Positions 11,831 through 21,833 are shown, counted from the first letter of the stretch. The stretch: 64,000 bases of DNA from Acidimicrobiales bacterium (GCA_017883045.1 JADGOJ010000002.1:1-64000); one strand, 5' to 3'. Made by a program: numbers and translations. Notes: a model not told the origin generated them from the letters alone.

Positions 11831-13849
11831 TCAGCCATCGAAGACCAGTTCGTCGACCGGCGTCGCGACGCCCTGGCGTTGCAGTGAGTGCAGGATGTCG
11901 CGCAGCGCGGCCGCCTCCTCGAAGCGCAGTTCGCCCGCGGCGAGCAGCATCGCCTTCTCCACCCGGGCGATCTCGAGCGACAGGTCGTCGGGCAGCATGG
12001 CCTCGAGCGAGGAGATGCCGTGGCTCTTGTTCGAGGGCTCGGGCATCGATTCGCTGCGCAGCCGTCCGAGGATGTCGGCGACGTTCTTCATGACCGTCTG
12101 GGGCTCGATGCCGTGTTCGAGGTTGTAGGCGATCTGGAGCATGCGCCGGCGCTCGGTCAGCGAGACGGCCTCGCGCATGGAGTCGGTCATCCGGTCGGCG
12201 TAGAGGATGGCCTGGCCGTTCGAGTTGCGAGCGGCGCGCCCGATGGTCTGGATCAGGGCGCTGCGCGACCTCAGGAACCCTTCCTTGTCGGCGTCGAGGA
12301 TCGCCACCAGCGACACCTCGGGAAGGTCAAGGCCCTCACGCAGAAGGTTGATGCCGACCAGGACATCGAACTCACCGAGGCGCAACGAGCGCAGGATCTC
12401 GATGCGCTGGATGGTGTCGATGTCGCTGTGCAGGTACTGCACCCGGTAGCCGGCCTTGGCGAGGAAGTTGGTGAGGTCCTCGGCCATGCGCTTGGTGAGC
12501 GTGGTCACCAGCGCGCGCTCGTTCCTCTCGATCACGACGTCCAGGCGCACGCGTAGGTCGTCGATCTGGTTCTTGGTGGGTACGATCGTCACGACCGGGT
12601 CCAGCAGTCCCGTGGGACGGATCACCTGCTCGACGATCTGGTCGCTGTGCTCGAGTTCGTAGGGACCGGGCGTCGCCGAGACGAAGACCATCTGGGGGAC
12701 CAGCTCCATGAACTCGTCGAAGTTGAGCGGCCGGTTGTCCATGGCGCTCGGCAGGCGGAACCCGTGCTCGACCAGCGTCTCCTTGCGCGACCGGTCGCCG
12801 GCGTACTGTCCGCGCACCTGGGGCACCGCCACGTGGGACTCGTCGATCACGACGAGGAAGTCCTCGGGGAAGTAGTCGAGCAGGGTGTAGGGCCGCTCGC
12901 CGGGCCGGCGCCCGTCGAGGTGGGCCGAGTAGTTCTCGATGCCGGCGCACACGCCGGTCTGCTCGAGCATCTCGAGGTCGTGCTCGGTGCGCGAGCGCAG
13001 CCGCTGCGCCTCGAGGAGCTTGCCTTCGGCCTGGAACGTCGCCAACTGCACCTGGAGCTCGTCCTCGATCGACCGGCAGGCCCGCTGCAGGGTCTCGACG
13101 CCGGTGGCGTAGTGCGACGCCGCAAAGAGGGTGAACTCCTTGACCCGGCCCCGCGTCTCCTGGGTCAGGGGGTTAAAGAACGAGACCCCCTCGATCTCGT
13201 CGCCGAAGAACGAGACCCGGATCGCTTCGTTGCTGTACGCCGGCTGGATTTCGAGGGTGTCACCCTTCATGCGAAAGGACCCGCGCTCGAGGACCAGCTC
13301 ATTGCGGCTGTACTGCATCTCCACGAGCCGGCGCAGCAGGGCCCGTTGGTCGATGCTCTCGCCGACCTCCAACTGCAGCATGCGCTCGCGGTACTCGACG
13401 GGCGAGCCCAGTCCGTAGATGCACGACACCGACGCCACGACGATCGTGTCGCGGTGGGTCAGTAGCGACGAGGTCGCAGCGTGGCGCAGTCGGTCGATCT
13501 CCTCGTTGATCGAACTGTCCTTCTCGATGAAGGTGTCGGTTCGTGGTATGTAGGCCTCGGGTTGGTAGTAGTCGTAGTACGACACGAAGAACTCCACCCG
13601 GTTCTGGGGCAGCATCTCTTTCAGCTCCGAGGCCAGTTGGGCCGCAAGTGACTTGTTCGGCTCGAGGATGAGCGTCGGGCGCTGCACGTGTTCGACGAGC
13701 CACGCAATGGTCGCGGTCTTGCCGCTGCCAGTGATGCCCTCGAGTGTCTGGAAGCGCAGCCCGTCCTCGACCCCCTCGGCGAGCGCGGCGATCGCCGCCG
13801 GCTGGTCGCCGGCTGGTTTGAAGGGTGACTCGACGAGGAACCTATCCAC
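11831..13849 (-). CDS. uvrB: Excinuclease ABC subunit B
   Basis: [16 protein letters not shown], beta-hairpin [13 protein letters not shown]-terminal UVR motif. Confidence 0.99.
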   Translation of the reverse strand: MDRFLVESPFKPAGDQPAAIAALAEGVEDGLRFQTLEGITGSGKTATIAWLVEHVQRPTLILEPNKSLAAQLASELKEMLPQNRVEFFVSYYDYYQPEAYIPRTDTFIEKDSSINEEIDRLRHAATSSLLTHRDTIVVASVSCIYGLGSPVEYRERMLQLEVGESIDQRALLRRLVEMQYSRNELVLERGSFRMKGDTLEIQPAYSNEAIRVSFFGDEIEGVSFFNPLTQETRGRVKEFTLFAASHYATGVETLQRACRSIEDELQVQLATFQAEGKLLEAQRLRSRTEHDLEMLEQTGVCAGIENYSAHLDGRRPGERPYTLLDYFPEDFLVVIDESHVAVPQVRGQYAGDRSRKETLVEHGFRLPSAMDNRPLNFDEFMELVPQMVFVSATPGPYELEHSDQIVEQVIRPTGLLDPVVTIVPTKNQIDDLRVRLDVVIERNERALVTTLTKRMAEDLTNFLAKAGYRVQYLHSDIDTIQRIEILRSLRLGEFDVLVGINLLREGLDLPEVSLVAILDADKEGFLRSRSALIQTIGRAARNSNGQAILYADRMTDSMREAVSLTERRRMLQIAYNLEHGIEPQTVMKNVADILGRLRSESMPEPSNKSHGISSLEAMLPDDLSLEIARVEKAMLLAAGELRFEEAAALRDILHSLQRQGVATPVDELVFDG

Positions 13850-14438
13850 TCGCCACGCCGCTCTCTCGAAGGGCCACGTCGACCTGCGCGTACAGTTCGT
13901 CCAGCGAGCCCTCGTTCCAGATGACGCGGTCGACGATCGCAGAACGCTCCTCGTTGCTCATCTGGTTCGCCAATCGAGCCCGGGCGTCCTCTTCGCGGAA
14001 CCCGCGCAACTCGCACAGTCGCCGCACGGCGGTCTCCGGGTCGACGAGGACGGCCCACGCCTCGTCGAGCTTGAAGATGGCACGATGCTCGGGGCGAAAG
14101 AGTGGAAGGGCGACGAACGATGCCGGGCCATTGGCCGCAACGAGCTGACGGGCGATCTCCATCCCGATCTGGCCGTGGGTGATGCCGTTGAGCCGACGCA
14201 GGGCCGAGGCGTCATTGAACACGATCTCGGCGACGAAGGCGCGGTCGAGCGAGCCGTCATCGCCCAGCACGGCGTCGCCGAAGGCATCGCGCAGCGCCTG
14301 CCACGCCGGACTCCCCGGTTGGGTGATCTGATGGGCGATGACGTCGGCATCGATGACCGAATAGCCGAGCGCTTCGAGGCGGTCGCCGAGCGCCGTCTTT
14401 CCAGCGCCTATCCCACCCGCGATCGCAATCCTTTTCAC
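13842..14438 (-). CDS. coaE: Dephospho-CoA kinase
   Basis: IAGGIGAGKTALGDRLEALGYSVIDADVIAH; next to uvrB. Confidence 0.96.
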   Translation of the reverse strand: MKRIAIAGGIGAGKTALGDRLEALGYSVIDADVIAHQITQPGSPAWQALRDAFGDAVLGDDGSLDRAFVAEIVFNDASALRRLNGITHGQIGMEIARQLVAANGPASFVALPLFRPEHRAIFKLDEAWAVLVDPETAVRRLCELRGFREEDARARLANQMSNEERSAIVDRVIWNEGSLDELYAQVDVALRESGVASG

Positions 14439-14450
14439 GAGACCACGGTA
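14439..14450 (-). promoter_or_regulatory. Putative leaderless promoter -10 of coaE
   Basis: TACCGT-ggtctc-GTG. Confidence 0.6.
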
Positions 14451-14571
14451 GTCACGGCCTGCTACATCCGCGACTCGTCGAGCGCCCCGATCGAGCCGGG
14501 AGCCGGCGCCTCACCCAGTCCCCTCCTAGGAAGCGCCACAGAACCCCGCCGGAGCTCGATGCGGCCGAGGC

Positions 14572-15522
14572 TCACCCCAGGTAGGCAACGTCGACGTTCA
14601 CCGCGAGGCTCGATGACGGCGATCCGCGTTGAATCGTCGAGATCACCGGTTGTCCCGAGCCGAGGCCGATACCCTGCAGCGTGGTGGGAGTGAACCCGAG
14701 CGACTTCAGCTGCGCGACGAGATACTTGTACACCGCCCTCACGCGGCTCACGGCCAGCTGTCGAGCGGGGCCCGCGGGTCCCTTGACGCTCTGGTGTCCG
14801 ACGAAGCGGACCGCGGTCGGCGTCATGGCGCTGAGGGCGACCGCGTCACGGTAGATCTGCAGCTTCTGCAGGGGGTCCAATGCCGAGGAGTTCAGGGCGA
14901 ATCGCGCGATGGTGTAGCGGGTCTTGGCCGCGAGGTCGATGCCGCTCGTCGGGATCAGGGTCGACTGCGAGACGGCGACCGCCTCGGCCTGACTCGGCGA
15001 GAGATTGACGGTGAAGAGGAACGCCAGGACATTCGACGAGATCCAACCGATGACCGTCTTCGGCAGTCCCGAGCCGCTGTCGATGCACGACACCTCGACC
15101 GAACCGGGGATCAGCGCAACGCTCGTCGTGGTCTGGGTGACGCCCGCCGGCGCAGGACACGCGTCGACGACAGCCGAACTCAGACCGAGGGACTCGCTTG
15201 GAACGGGGACGGTGAAGGCGGCCAACTCGGAGACGACCTCCAGCTGTGTCCCCTGGTCCACCCACCCGGCCACCGCAATCTTCGCGTAGCCACTGCCGCC
15301 GAGGTCTGCGTCGGCGGCATTCTCACCGGAGGTGATGAGCGGCTGCAGCACGTTGTCGGCGATCGCGACGCCGTTCGCCAACGGATTCGTGATGAGATAC
15401 CGACTGATCACCGCGTCACCGGTCGCACCGGCGCCAACCGACAGACACAGGGTCGACACCATCACGGTCGCACCAGCGAACGCTGCCACTCGTCGCAGAG
15501 TGCTCGAAACACCTTTGGTCAT
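14572..15522 (-). CDS. Secreted protein with possible OmpA-like C-terminal domain
   Basis: Signal peptide; C-terminal VRFVGHQS...RQLAVSRVRAVYKYLV...LQGIGLGSGQPV resembles the OmpA_C pattern. Start chosen at MTKGVSS. Confidence 0.5.
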   Translation of the reverse strand: MTKGVSSTLRRVAAFAGATVMVSTLCLSVGAGATGDAVISRYLITNPLANGVAIADNVLQPLITSGENAADADLGGSGYAKIAVAGWVDQGTQLEVVSELAAFTVPVPSESLGLSSAVVDACPAPAGVTQTTTSVALIPGSVEVSCIDSGSGLPKTVIGWISSNVLAFLFTVNLSPSQAEAVAVSQSTLIPTSGIDLAAKTRYTIARFALNSSALDPLQKLQIYRDAVALSAMTPTAVRFVGHQSVKGPAGPARQLAVSRVRAVYKYLVAQLKSLGFTPTTLQGIGLGSGQPVISTIQRGSPSSSLAVNVDVAYLG

Positions 15523-15703
15523 CGAGCACTCCCTGGTCATGTCTGATGCAGAATTCACACACTCTTGTCGGTCACCCTAGTCGTCAGACCACGGCCCTCA
15601 CAGCTCAATTGTGACATTGTGCCGAAACTCCCATCTCTCTTCACAGCGACCGAAACCGTCACCATCGCAAGAGCACGAATAGTCCGATCGGTTGCATCGA
15701 CCA

Positions 15704-15729
15704 TCCTTCGATCACGCCTCCTCGAAGGA
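15704..15729. repeat. 8-bp perfect inverted repeat upstream of the dpp-like operon
   Basis: TCCTTCGA (15704-15711) / TCGAAGGA (15722-15729), 10-nt spacer. Confidence 0.55.
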
Positions 15730-15842
15730 GCCGTCGGGCGTCGAGCCCTTTGTCGAGCCGTTCGCGCCGAGCGGGCCTCTCGCGTGACAGTTGGCAACCT
15801 CGGGTGTTGAGTATTGTCCTAGACAGTCTTAGAGGGGGAAGA

Positions 15843-16793
15843 GTGCTCAGGTACGTGACCAGACGATTAGTGATGCTCCTCGGCATCGTCTTCGTCATCT
15901 CGGTCGGGAGCTTCTACCTGATCCACCTGCTTCCCGGCGACCCCGCCGTCGTGATCCTCGGGACCGGGGCCACCCCGGCGAACAAGGCGGCGCTCTTCAA
16001 GCAACTGGGCCTCGACAAGCCGATCTACCTGCAGTACTTCACCTGGATCGGGAACGTCATCCGAGGCAACATGGGCACGTCGTTCATCTCCCAGTCGTCG
16101 GTGGCGGCCACCATCCGGGCCGCACTGCCGATCGACCTCGAGATCATCGTGCTGAGCCAGCTCCTCGCCTTCGTGGCCGCCATCCCGATGGCGATGCGCT
16201 CGGCGCGCAAGCCCGACGGCCCGCTCGACCGGGTCCTTGGAGCGAGCAGCTTCACCCTCCTCTCGGTGCCGCCGTTCATCATCATCGTGCTGCTGGTGCT
16301 CTTCGTCTCGATCAAACTGGGCATCCCCCACACGGGACCCTCGTCGTACGTCACGTTCGCGAGCGACCCGATCGGCAATCTCGAGAGTCTGGCGCTGCCC
16401 GCGTTCACGCTGGCCATCGGGTCCTTCGTCGTCTACTACCGGGTGTTGCGCAGCGACCTCATCGCAACGCTCCAAGAGGAGTTCATCACGATGGCCCGCT
16501 CCAAGGGCATCAGCCAGCGAAGAATCATGTGGCGCCACGCGTTTCGCCCTTCGTCGGTGGCGTTGCTGGGCGCCGCCAGCGTCAACATCGGCGGGTTGCT
16601 GGCCAGTGGCTTCGTCGTCCAGTACCTGCTCGCGATCCCCGGGCTCGGCTACACCCTGATCTCCGCCATCAACACGAGCGACTTCCTTCTCGTGCAGGGC
16701 ATCGTGCTCACCGTCTCGGTTGGTGTGGTCTTGATCAACTTCATCTTCGACTTCGTCATCAATATCGTGGACCCGAGGATCAGCCGTGAGTAA
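15843..16793 (+). CDS. ABC peptide transporter permease (DppB/OppB type)
   Basis: RYVTRRLVMLLGIVFVISVGSFYLIHLLPGDPA and EFITMARSKGISQRRIMWRHAFRPS; GTG start preceded by GGGGGAAGA. Confidence 0.95.
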   Translation: MLRYVTRRLVMLLGIVFVISVGSFYLIHLLPGDPAVVILGTGATPANKAALFKQLGLDKPIYLQYFTWIGNVIRGNMGTSFISQSSVAATIRAALPIDLEIIVLSQLLAFVAAIPMAMRSARKPDGPLDRVLGASSFTLLSVPPFIIIVLLVLFVSIKLGIPHTGPSSYVTFASDPIGNLESLALPAFTLAIGSFVVYYRVLRSDLIATLQEEFITMARSKGISQRRIMWRHAFRPSSVALLGAASVNIGGLLASGFVVQYLLAIPGLGYTLISAINTSDFLLVQGIVLTVSVGVVLINFIFDFVINIVDPRISRE

Positions 16794-17670
16794 CGTAGCC
16801 AACGAGTTCTCGCTTCTCGAGGAGACGTTGCTCATCGAGAAGCCCGAGAAGACCGAGCCGCTCGGGATCCTGTTCTGGATCTGCGTCGGATGGATCGGCG
16901 TCAACGTCCTGGCTGCGATCTTGGCCAACGTCCTGCCGATGAAGAACCCTCTGTTCGAGGACTACAACGCCATCAACGTCGGGCCGGGCCTGCACCACCT
17001 CTTCGGCACTGACGACCTGGGACGCGACATCTTCTCGCGCGTCGTCTTCGGGTCGCGGGTCTCGATCGCCGTCGGCGTCGGCGCCATGGTCATCGGGTTC
17101 GGCGTCGGCGCGCCACTCGGCATGCTGGCGGCCTACAAGCGCGGACGCTTCGACACGGTGCTGACCACCTTCATGTACGTCCTGCTAGCCTTCCCCGCCA
17201 TCATCGCCACCATCGCCGTGCTCTCGTTCTGGACCCCGCGGGCGCTGTTGAAGATCATCGTGGTCATCGGACTGGCCTCGGTCCCGCTGGTGTACCGCGT
17301 GATCCGCACCGCCACTTTGAACGTCGCCACCAAGGACTACATCATCGCGGCCAAGGTCCAGGGTGCCACCGACCGCCGGATCCTGATCAAGGAGTTGCTG
17401 CCCAACATCGCGCCGATCGGCGTCTCGTTCCTGCTGATCGGCATCGCGACGGTGATCACGCTCGAGGGCGCCCTGGCGTTCCTCGGCCTGTCGGTCAACC
17501 CCCCGACACCGTCGTGGGGCAACATGATCAATGAGGCGCGCACGGTCCTGGCCCAGAATCCGTGGCTCGTCATCTTCCCTTCACTGGCCCTTTGCCTGTT
17601 CCTTCTGTGCCTCAACTTCATCGGCGACCGCCTGCGCACCCACTTCGACGTGACCGAGGTCAAACTATGA
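16786..17670 (+). CDS. ABC peptide transporter permease (DppC/OppC type)
   Basis: GTDDLGRDIFSRVVFGSRVSIAVG signature. Confidence 0.95.
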   Translation: MSNVANEFSLLEETLLIEKPEKTEPLGILFWICVGWIGVNVLAAILANVLPMKNPLFEDYNAINVGPGLHHLFGTDDLGRDIFSRVVFGSRVSIAVGVGAMVIGFGVGAPLGMLAAYKRGRFDTVLTTFMYVLLAFPAIIATIAVLSFWTPRALLKIIVVIGLASVPLVYRVIRTATLNVATKDYIIAAKVQGATDRRILIKELLPNIAPIGVSFLLIGIATVITLEGALAFLGLSVNPPTPSWGNMINEARTVLAQNPWLVIFPSLALCLFLLCLNFIGDRLRTHFDVTEVKL

Positions 17671-18671
17671 GCGAGAGCGAGAAGCTGCTCGTCGTCAAGG
17701 ACCTGGCGACGACGTTCGCGACCGCCGGCGGCCTCGTGCCCGCGGTCGGCGGGGTCTCGTTCGACCTCGAACGCAACGAGACCCTCGGCATCGTCGGCGA
17801 GTCGGGTTCGGGCAAGACGGTGCTGTCGCGCACCATCATGGGGCTCCAGCCGCGCGCCAACGTGACGGTCACCGGTTCGGCGCGCGTCAACGGCTTCGAG
17901 GTCGTGGGGGCCAGTGAGAAGGAGAAGCGCCAGATCTGGGGCACCGAGGTCGCCATGGTCTTCCAGGACCCGATGACGTCGCTCAACCCGGTCATGCGCA
18001 TCGGCAAGCAGATCGACGAGGCCCTGCGCGTGCGCATGGGGATGAACCGCGCCGCCGCCAGGGCCCGGGCCATCGAGCTGCTCGAGCTGGTCGGCATCCC
18101 CTCGCCCGCCCAACGCTACGACGCCTATCCCGGCCAACTCTCGGGCGGCATGCGCCAGCGCGTCGTGATCGCGACGGCGCTCGCCTGCTCGCCCAAGCTG
18201 CTGATGGCCGACGAACCCACGACGGGCCTCGACGTCACGATCCAGGCCCAGATCCTGAACCTGCTCGACGAGCTGAAGGACCGCTTGAAGATGTCGGTGA
18301 TCCTCGTGACCCACGACCTCGGGGTCGTCGCGACGCGAACCTCGCGCATCGTCGTCATGTACGCCGGGCGGATCGTCGAGACCGGCTCGACCCGCGAGGT
18401 CTTCTACCACCACCGCATGCCCTACACGCGTGCGCTGCTCGAGAGCTCGCCCAAGGTCTCGAACCACCCGCACACGCGACTCGCGACTATTCCCGGCCGG
18501 CCGCCGAACCTTCTGAAGCTGGCCCAGGGGTGCAGCTTCGCGCCGAGGTGCGCGTACGCGACCGACCGCTGCCACCAGGAGCGCCCCGAGCTGCAGCCCG
18601 CCGCCGAACCGGGTCACTCGTTCGCCTGCTGGAACCCCCTTCCCACCACCCGAGGAGTCGCGGCCCCATGA
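17667..18671 (+). CDS. ABC peptide transporter ATP-binding protein (DppD/OppD type)
   Basis: GESGSGKTVLSRTIMG, LSGGMRQRVVIATAL, C-terminal oligopeptide/dipeptide Cys motif. Confidence 0.95.
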   Translation: MSESEKLLVVKDLATTFATAGGLVPAVGGVSFDLERNETLGIVGESGSGKTVLSRTIMGLQPRANVTVTGSARVNGFEVVGASEKEKRQIWGTEVAMVFQDPMTSLNPVMRIGKQIDEALRVRMGMNRAAARARAIELLELVGIPSPAQRYDAYPGQLSGGMRQRVVIATALACSPKLLMADEPTTGLDVTIQAQILNLLDELKDRLKMSVILVTHDLGVVATRTSRIVVMYAGRIVETGSTREVFYHHRMPYTRALLESSPKVSNHPHTRLATIPGRPPNLLKLAQGCSFAPRCAYATDRCHQERPELQPAAEPGHSFACWNPLPTTRGVAAP

Positions 18672-19642
18672 CCGACACGCGCCAGCCCCTCTTGAGGGTC
18701 CAGGACCTCACGGTCACCTTCGGCCATCACCACCACGCGGTCAGCGCCGTCGCGGGGGTGAGCTTCGAGATCTACGAGGGTGAGACCCTCGGGCTGGTCG
18801 GCGAGTCCGGTTGCGGCAAGTCCACGACCGGCAAGGCCCTTATGCGCATCGTCGAGCCGTCGAGCGGCACCATCGAGCTCGGGGGCGTGGACATCACCGA
18901 ACAGAACGGACGGGCGCTGCGCAACGCGCGCACCCACATGCAGATGATCTTCCAGGACCCGATCAGCTCGCTCAACCCTCGTCGGCGCGTGAAAGACATC
19001 GTCGCCGAGCCCCTCGACTGCTGGAAGAAGGTGCGGGGCCCCGAGCGCGACGCGATGATCAGCGACCTCTTGAGCAAGGTCGGCATCGATCCCGCGGTCT
19101 ACGGCAACCGCTACGCCCGTCAGTTCTCCGGGGGCCAGTGCCAGCGCATCTCCATCGCCCGCTCGTTGGCGATGCGGCCCAAACTCTTGATCTGCGACGA
19201 GATGGTCTCCGCGCTCGACGTCTCGGTCCAGGCCCAGATCCTCAACCTCCTCGAGGACCTGAAGGCCGAGTACGGACTGACCCTGCTCTTTATCGCCCAC
19301 GACCTCGCGGTCGTGAAGAACGTCAGCGACCGCGTCGCGGTGATGTACCTGGGCAAGATCTGCGAGATCGGGCCGGCCGACGCGCTCTACGAGGCGCCGG
19401 CGCACCCGTACACGAAGTTCCTGCTGGGTGCGGCGCTCGAGGCCGACCCCGATTCGCCGATGCACAGCCAGGTGCTCGAGGGTGAGCCGCCGAGCCCCAT
19501 GAACCCGCCGAGCGGGTGTCGCTTCCGCACCCGGTGCCCCAACGCCACGGAGCGGTGCGCCGCCGAAGAGCCCCAGCCCCGCGAGGTGGCCCCGGGCCAC
19601 CAGGTGGCCTGCCACTTCCCTCTGTCCATCACTCGCAAGTAA
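18668..19642 (+). CDS. ABC peptide transporter ATP-binding protein (DppF/OppF type)
   Basis: [50 protein letters not shown]. Confidence 0.95.
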   Translation: MTDTRQPLLRVQDLTVTFGHHHHAVSAVAGVSFEIYEGETLGLVGESGCGKSTTGKALMRIVEPSSGTIELGGVDITEQNGRALRNARTHMQMIFQDPISSLNPRRRVKDIVAEPLDCWKKVRGPERDAMISDLLSKVGIDPAVYGNRYARQFSGGQCQRISIARSLAMRPKLLICDEMVSALDVSVQAQILNLLEDLKAEYGLTLLFIAHDLAVVKNVSDRVAVMYLGKICEIGPADALYEAPAHPYTKFLLGAALEADPDSPMHSQVLEGEPPSPMNPPSGCRFRTRCPNATERCAAEEPQPREVAPGHQVACHFPLSITRK

Positions 19643-19666
19643 CCCCTTGACGGCGCCGACAAGGGG
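19643..19666. terminator. Hairpin between convergent dppF-like and cupin genes
   Basis: CCCCTTG-A-CGGCGCCG-A-CAAGGGG immediately after the dppF-like stop; perfect 7-bp arms, no T tract. Confidence 0.6.
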
Positions 19667-19692
19667 CGACAACGGACCGGTAGGTTCCTCCG

Positions 19693-20040
19693 TCAGCGCC
19701 AGTGCGGGTAGGTGACGTAGAAGAACTTCCCGTACGAGTCGGTCTCCCACAGCACCACCAGTCCCTTGGCCTGGGGTATGTACACGACGTCCCCGGGCAG
19801 GAATCGGTGCTTCTCTCCACCTTCGCTGAGCGTTATCTCCCCTTCGAGCATGTAGCACACCGCGCAGTCGTTGTCGTAGTCGAAGTCCACCGGCGCCGAC
19901 TTCCAGATCTCGGCCACTCCCGCCGAGACGGGAGCACCCTGGGCCTGAGAGACGACGTCCACCAGACTGAATCTTCCTGGGCCGACGTCCAGCGGCTCAG
20001 GCGTGATGGTCTTGCTGGCAAATAGGAGCATGGTCGGCAC
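19693..20040 (-). CDS. Small cupin protein (EutQ/DUF861-like)
   Basis: CYMLEGEITLSEGGEKHRFLPGDVVYIPQAKG cupin motifs. Confidence 0.75.
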   Translation of the reverse strand: MPTMLLFASKTITPEPLDVGPGRFSLVDVVSQAQGAPVSAGVAEIWKSAPVDFDYDNDCAVCYMLEGEITLSEGGEKHRFLPGDVVYIPQAKGLVVLWETDSYGKFFYVTYPHWR

Positions 20041-20065
20041 CTCATTCTTTCGTCACGTCACGCGA

Positions 20066-20166
20066 CCTCCGCCGGCGCCCGCTCAGTCGAGTAGACGCCA
20101 CTTCGGCCCTCTCCAGCGGACTCTACCCCCGCCGCGCACGAGTGCCGAAGGCGACGCCGGCGGAGG
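20066..20166. repeat. 12-bp perfect inverted repeat enclosing a second imperfect inverted repeat
   Basis: CCTCCGCCGGCG (20066-20077) / CGCCGGCGGAGG (20155-20166); inside, CTTCGGCCCTC (20101-20111) / GAGTGCCGAAG (20140-20150), one mismatch. Confidence 0.7.
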
Positions 20167-20252
20167 CCCGCTCCTCTGCGCGCGGCCGGGGCCGCGTGCG
20201 GCCGACGAACCCATCTCTCAGCACAACCCTGCGTCGGACGCTCGGTGTGCCA

Positions 20253-20281
20253 GCGGAAGAACGCGAAAAGCCCGTTCCCGC
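20253..20281 (-). terminator. Hairpin downstream of rpsA
   Basis: Minus strand GCGG-GAACG-loop-CGTTC-TT-CCGC, about 40 nt after the rpsA stop; no clear U tract. Confidence 0.45.
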
Positions 20282-20322
20282 CACCTTCGGCGCCGAGAAC
20301 GAGCTAGTGCGAAACGGAATGA

Positions 20323-21738
20323 CTACTCGCCCGCGGGCTCCTCGGGCGTCTCGACGGCCTCGGTCGCCTCGACGGCCTCGGTCGCCTCGGTAGCTGGCTC
20401 GTCGCTCGCGACGTCGGCGTCCCCATCTTCGGGCGCCTTGCCGGCGACGTCGACGGCGTACTCGGCCCACGCGGCCTGGGCCTCGGTCTCGGGAGTGAAC
20501 TCGCCGTACTCGATGCCACCGATGTAGTTGCCCTCGTTGTCGTAGGCGTGCGATCCGAAGGCTTCACGGTACTCCTCGGAGACCTCCCCGCCCTCGGCGG
20601 CCTGCTTGATCGACAGGCTGATGCGGCGTCGCGCGGTGTCGAGCTCGATGATCTTGACCCACAGCTCCTCGCCGGCGGTGACGACCTGGTCGGGCGACTC
20701 GACGTGGTGCGCGGCCATCTCCGAGATGTGCACGAGTCCCTCGATGCCCTCGCCCACCTGGACGAACGCGCCGAACGGCACGAGCTTGGTGACGCGGCCA
20801 TACACCAACTGGTCCACCGCGTGGCTGTCGGCGAAGACCTGCCACGGGTCGGACTGGGTGGCCTTCAGCGACAGCGAGATGCGCTCCTTGGAGAAGTCCA
20901 CGTCGAGCACCTCGACGTCCACCTCGTCGCCGACGGCGACGACCTGGCTCGGGTGGTCGATGTGCTTCCAGCTGAGCTCGGAGACGTGGATGAGCCCGTC
21001 CATGCCGCCCAGGTCCACGAAAGCGCCGAAGTTGACGACCGAGGAGATGACGCCGTGGCGACGCTCGCCGGGCTTGAGGTTGCTGAGGAAGTCGCCTCGC
21101 TGTTCCTTCTGGGTCTCTTCGAGCCAGGCGCGGCGCGACAGCACGACGTTGTTGCGGTTGCGGTCGAGTTCGATGATCTTGGCCTCAACGGTCTTGCCGA
21201 TGTAGGGCTGCAGCTCGCGAACGCGACGCAGCTCGACGAGCGACGCGGGCAGGAAGCCGCGCAGGCCGATGTCGACGATGAGTCCACCCTTGACCACCTC
21301 GATGACGACGCCCTTGACGACCTCGTCGCGGTTCTTCAACTCTTCGATGTTGCTCCAGGCCTTCTCGTACTGGGCGCGCTTCTTGGAGAGGACGAGACGT
21401 CCCTCCTTGTCCTCCTTCTGCAGGACGAGGCACTCGATGCGCTCGCCGAGCGAGACGATCTCGGAGGGGTCGACGTCGTTGCGGATCGAGAGCTCGCGAG
21501 CGGGGATCACGCCTTCGGACTTGAAGCCGATGTCGAGCAGCACTTCGTCGTGGTCGATCTTGACGACGGTGCCGCTGACCAGATCGCCGTCCTCGAACTC
21601 GAGGACACTGTCGCCGACGAGGGTGGCGAGGTCGGTGCCGACCATGTTGTCTTCGGTGATGACGCGAGGGACATAGTTGCCGTCCTCGTCGAAGGTTCCC
21701 ATCTGGATTGGGGAGAGGAGGCTGGTGCCGTCCGACAT
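20323..21738 (-). CDS. rpsA: 30S ribosomal protein S1
   Basis: Four S1 domains (e.g. SSVVNFGAFVDLGGMDGLIHVSELSW) plus acidic repetitive tail; AAGGAAG Shine-Dalgarno. Confidence 0.97.
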   Translation of the reverse strand: MSDGTSLLSPIQMGTFDEDGNYVPRVITEDNMVGTDLATLVGDSVLEFEDGDLVSGTVVKIDHDEVLLDIGFKSEGVIPARELSIRNDVDPSEIVSLGERIECLVLQKEDKEGRLVLSKKRAQYEKAWSNIEELKNRDEVVKGVVIEVVKGGLIVDIGLRGFLPASLVELRRVRELQPYIGKTVEAKIIELDRNRNNVVLSRRAWLEETQKEQRGDFLSNLKPGERRHGVISSVVNFGAFVDLGGMDGLIHVSELSWKHIDHPSQVVAVGDEVDVEVLDVDFSKERISLSLKATQSDPWQVFADSHAVDQLVYGRVTKLVPFGAFVQVGEGIEGLVHISEMAAHHVESPDQVVTAGEELWVKIIELDTARRRISLSIKQAAEGGEVSEEYREAFGSHAYDNEGNYIGGIEYGEFTPETEAQAAWAEYAVDVAGKAPEDGDADVASDEPATEATEAVEATEAVETPEEPAGE

Positions 21739-21833
21739 GCGTACTTCCTTATTGCGACCACACCGGGGTCAGCTAGACGATTGGGGTTGGGTTTCCGGTG
21801 CAAACCCAGGAAATAACCTTAGCATTCAGGGAT

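Noticed and set aside
20041-20322. RNase P RNA, tmRNA or 6S RNA in the structured rpsA-cupin spacer
   Set aside because: I looked for the conserved RNase P core (GAGGAAAGTCC-like) and a tmRNA tag/tRNA-like end on both strands and did not find them.
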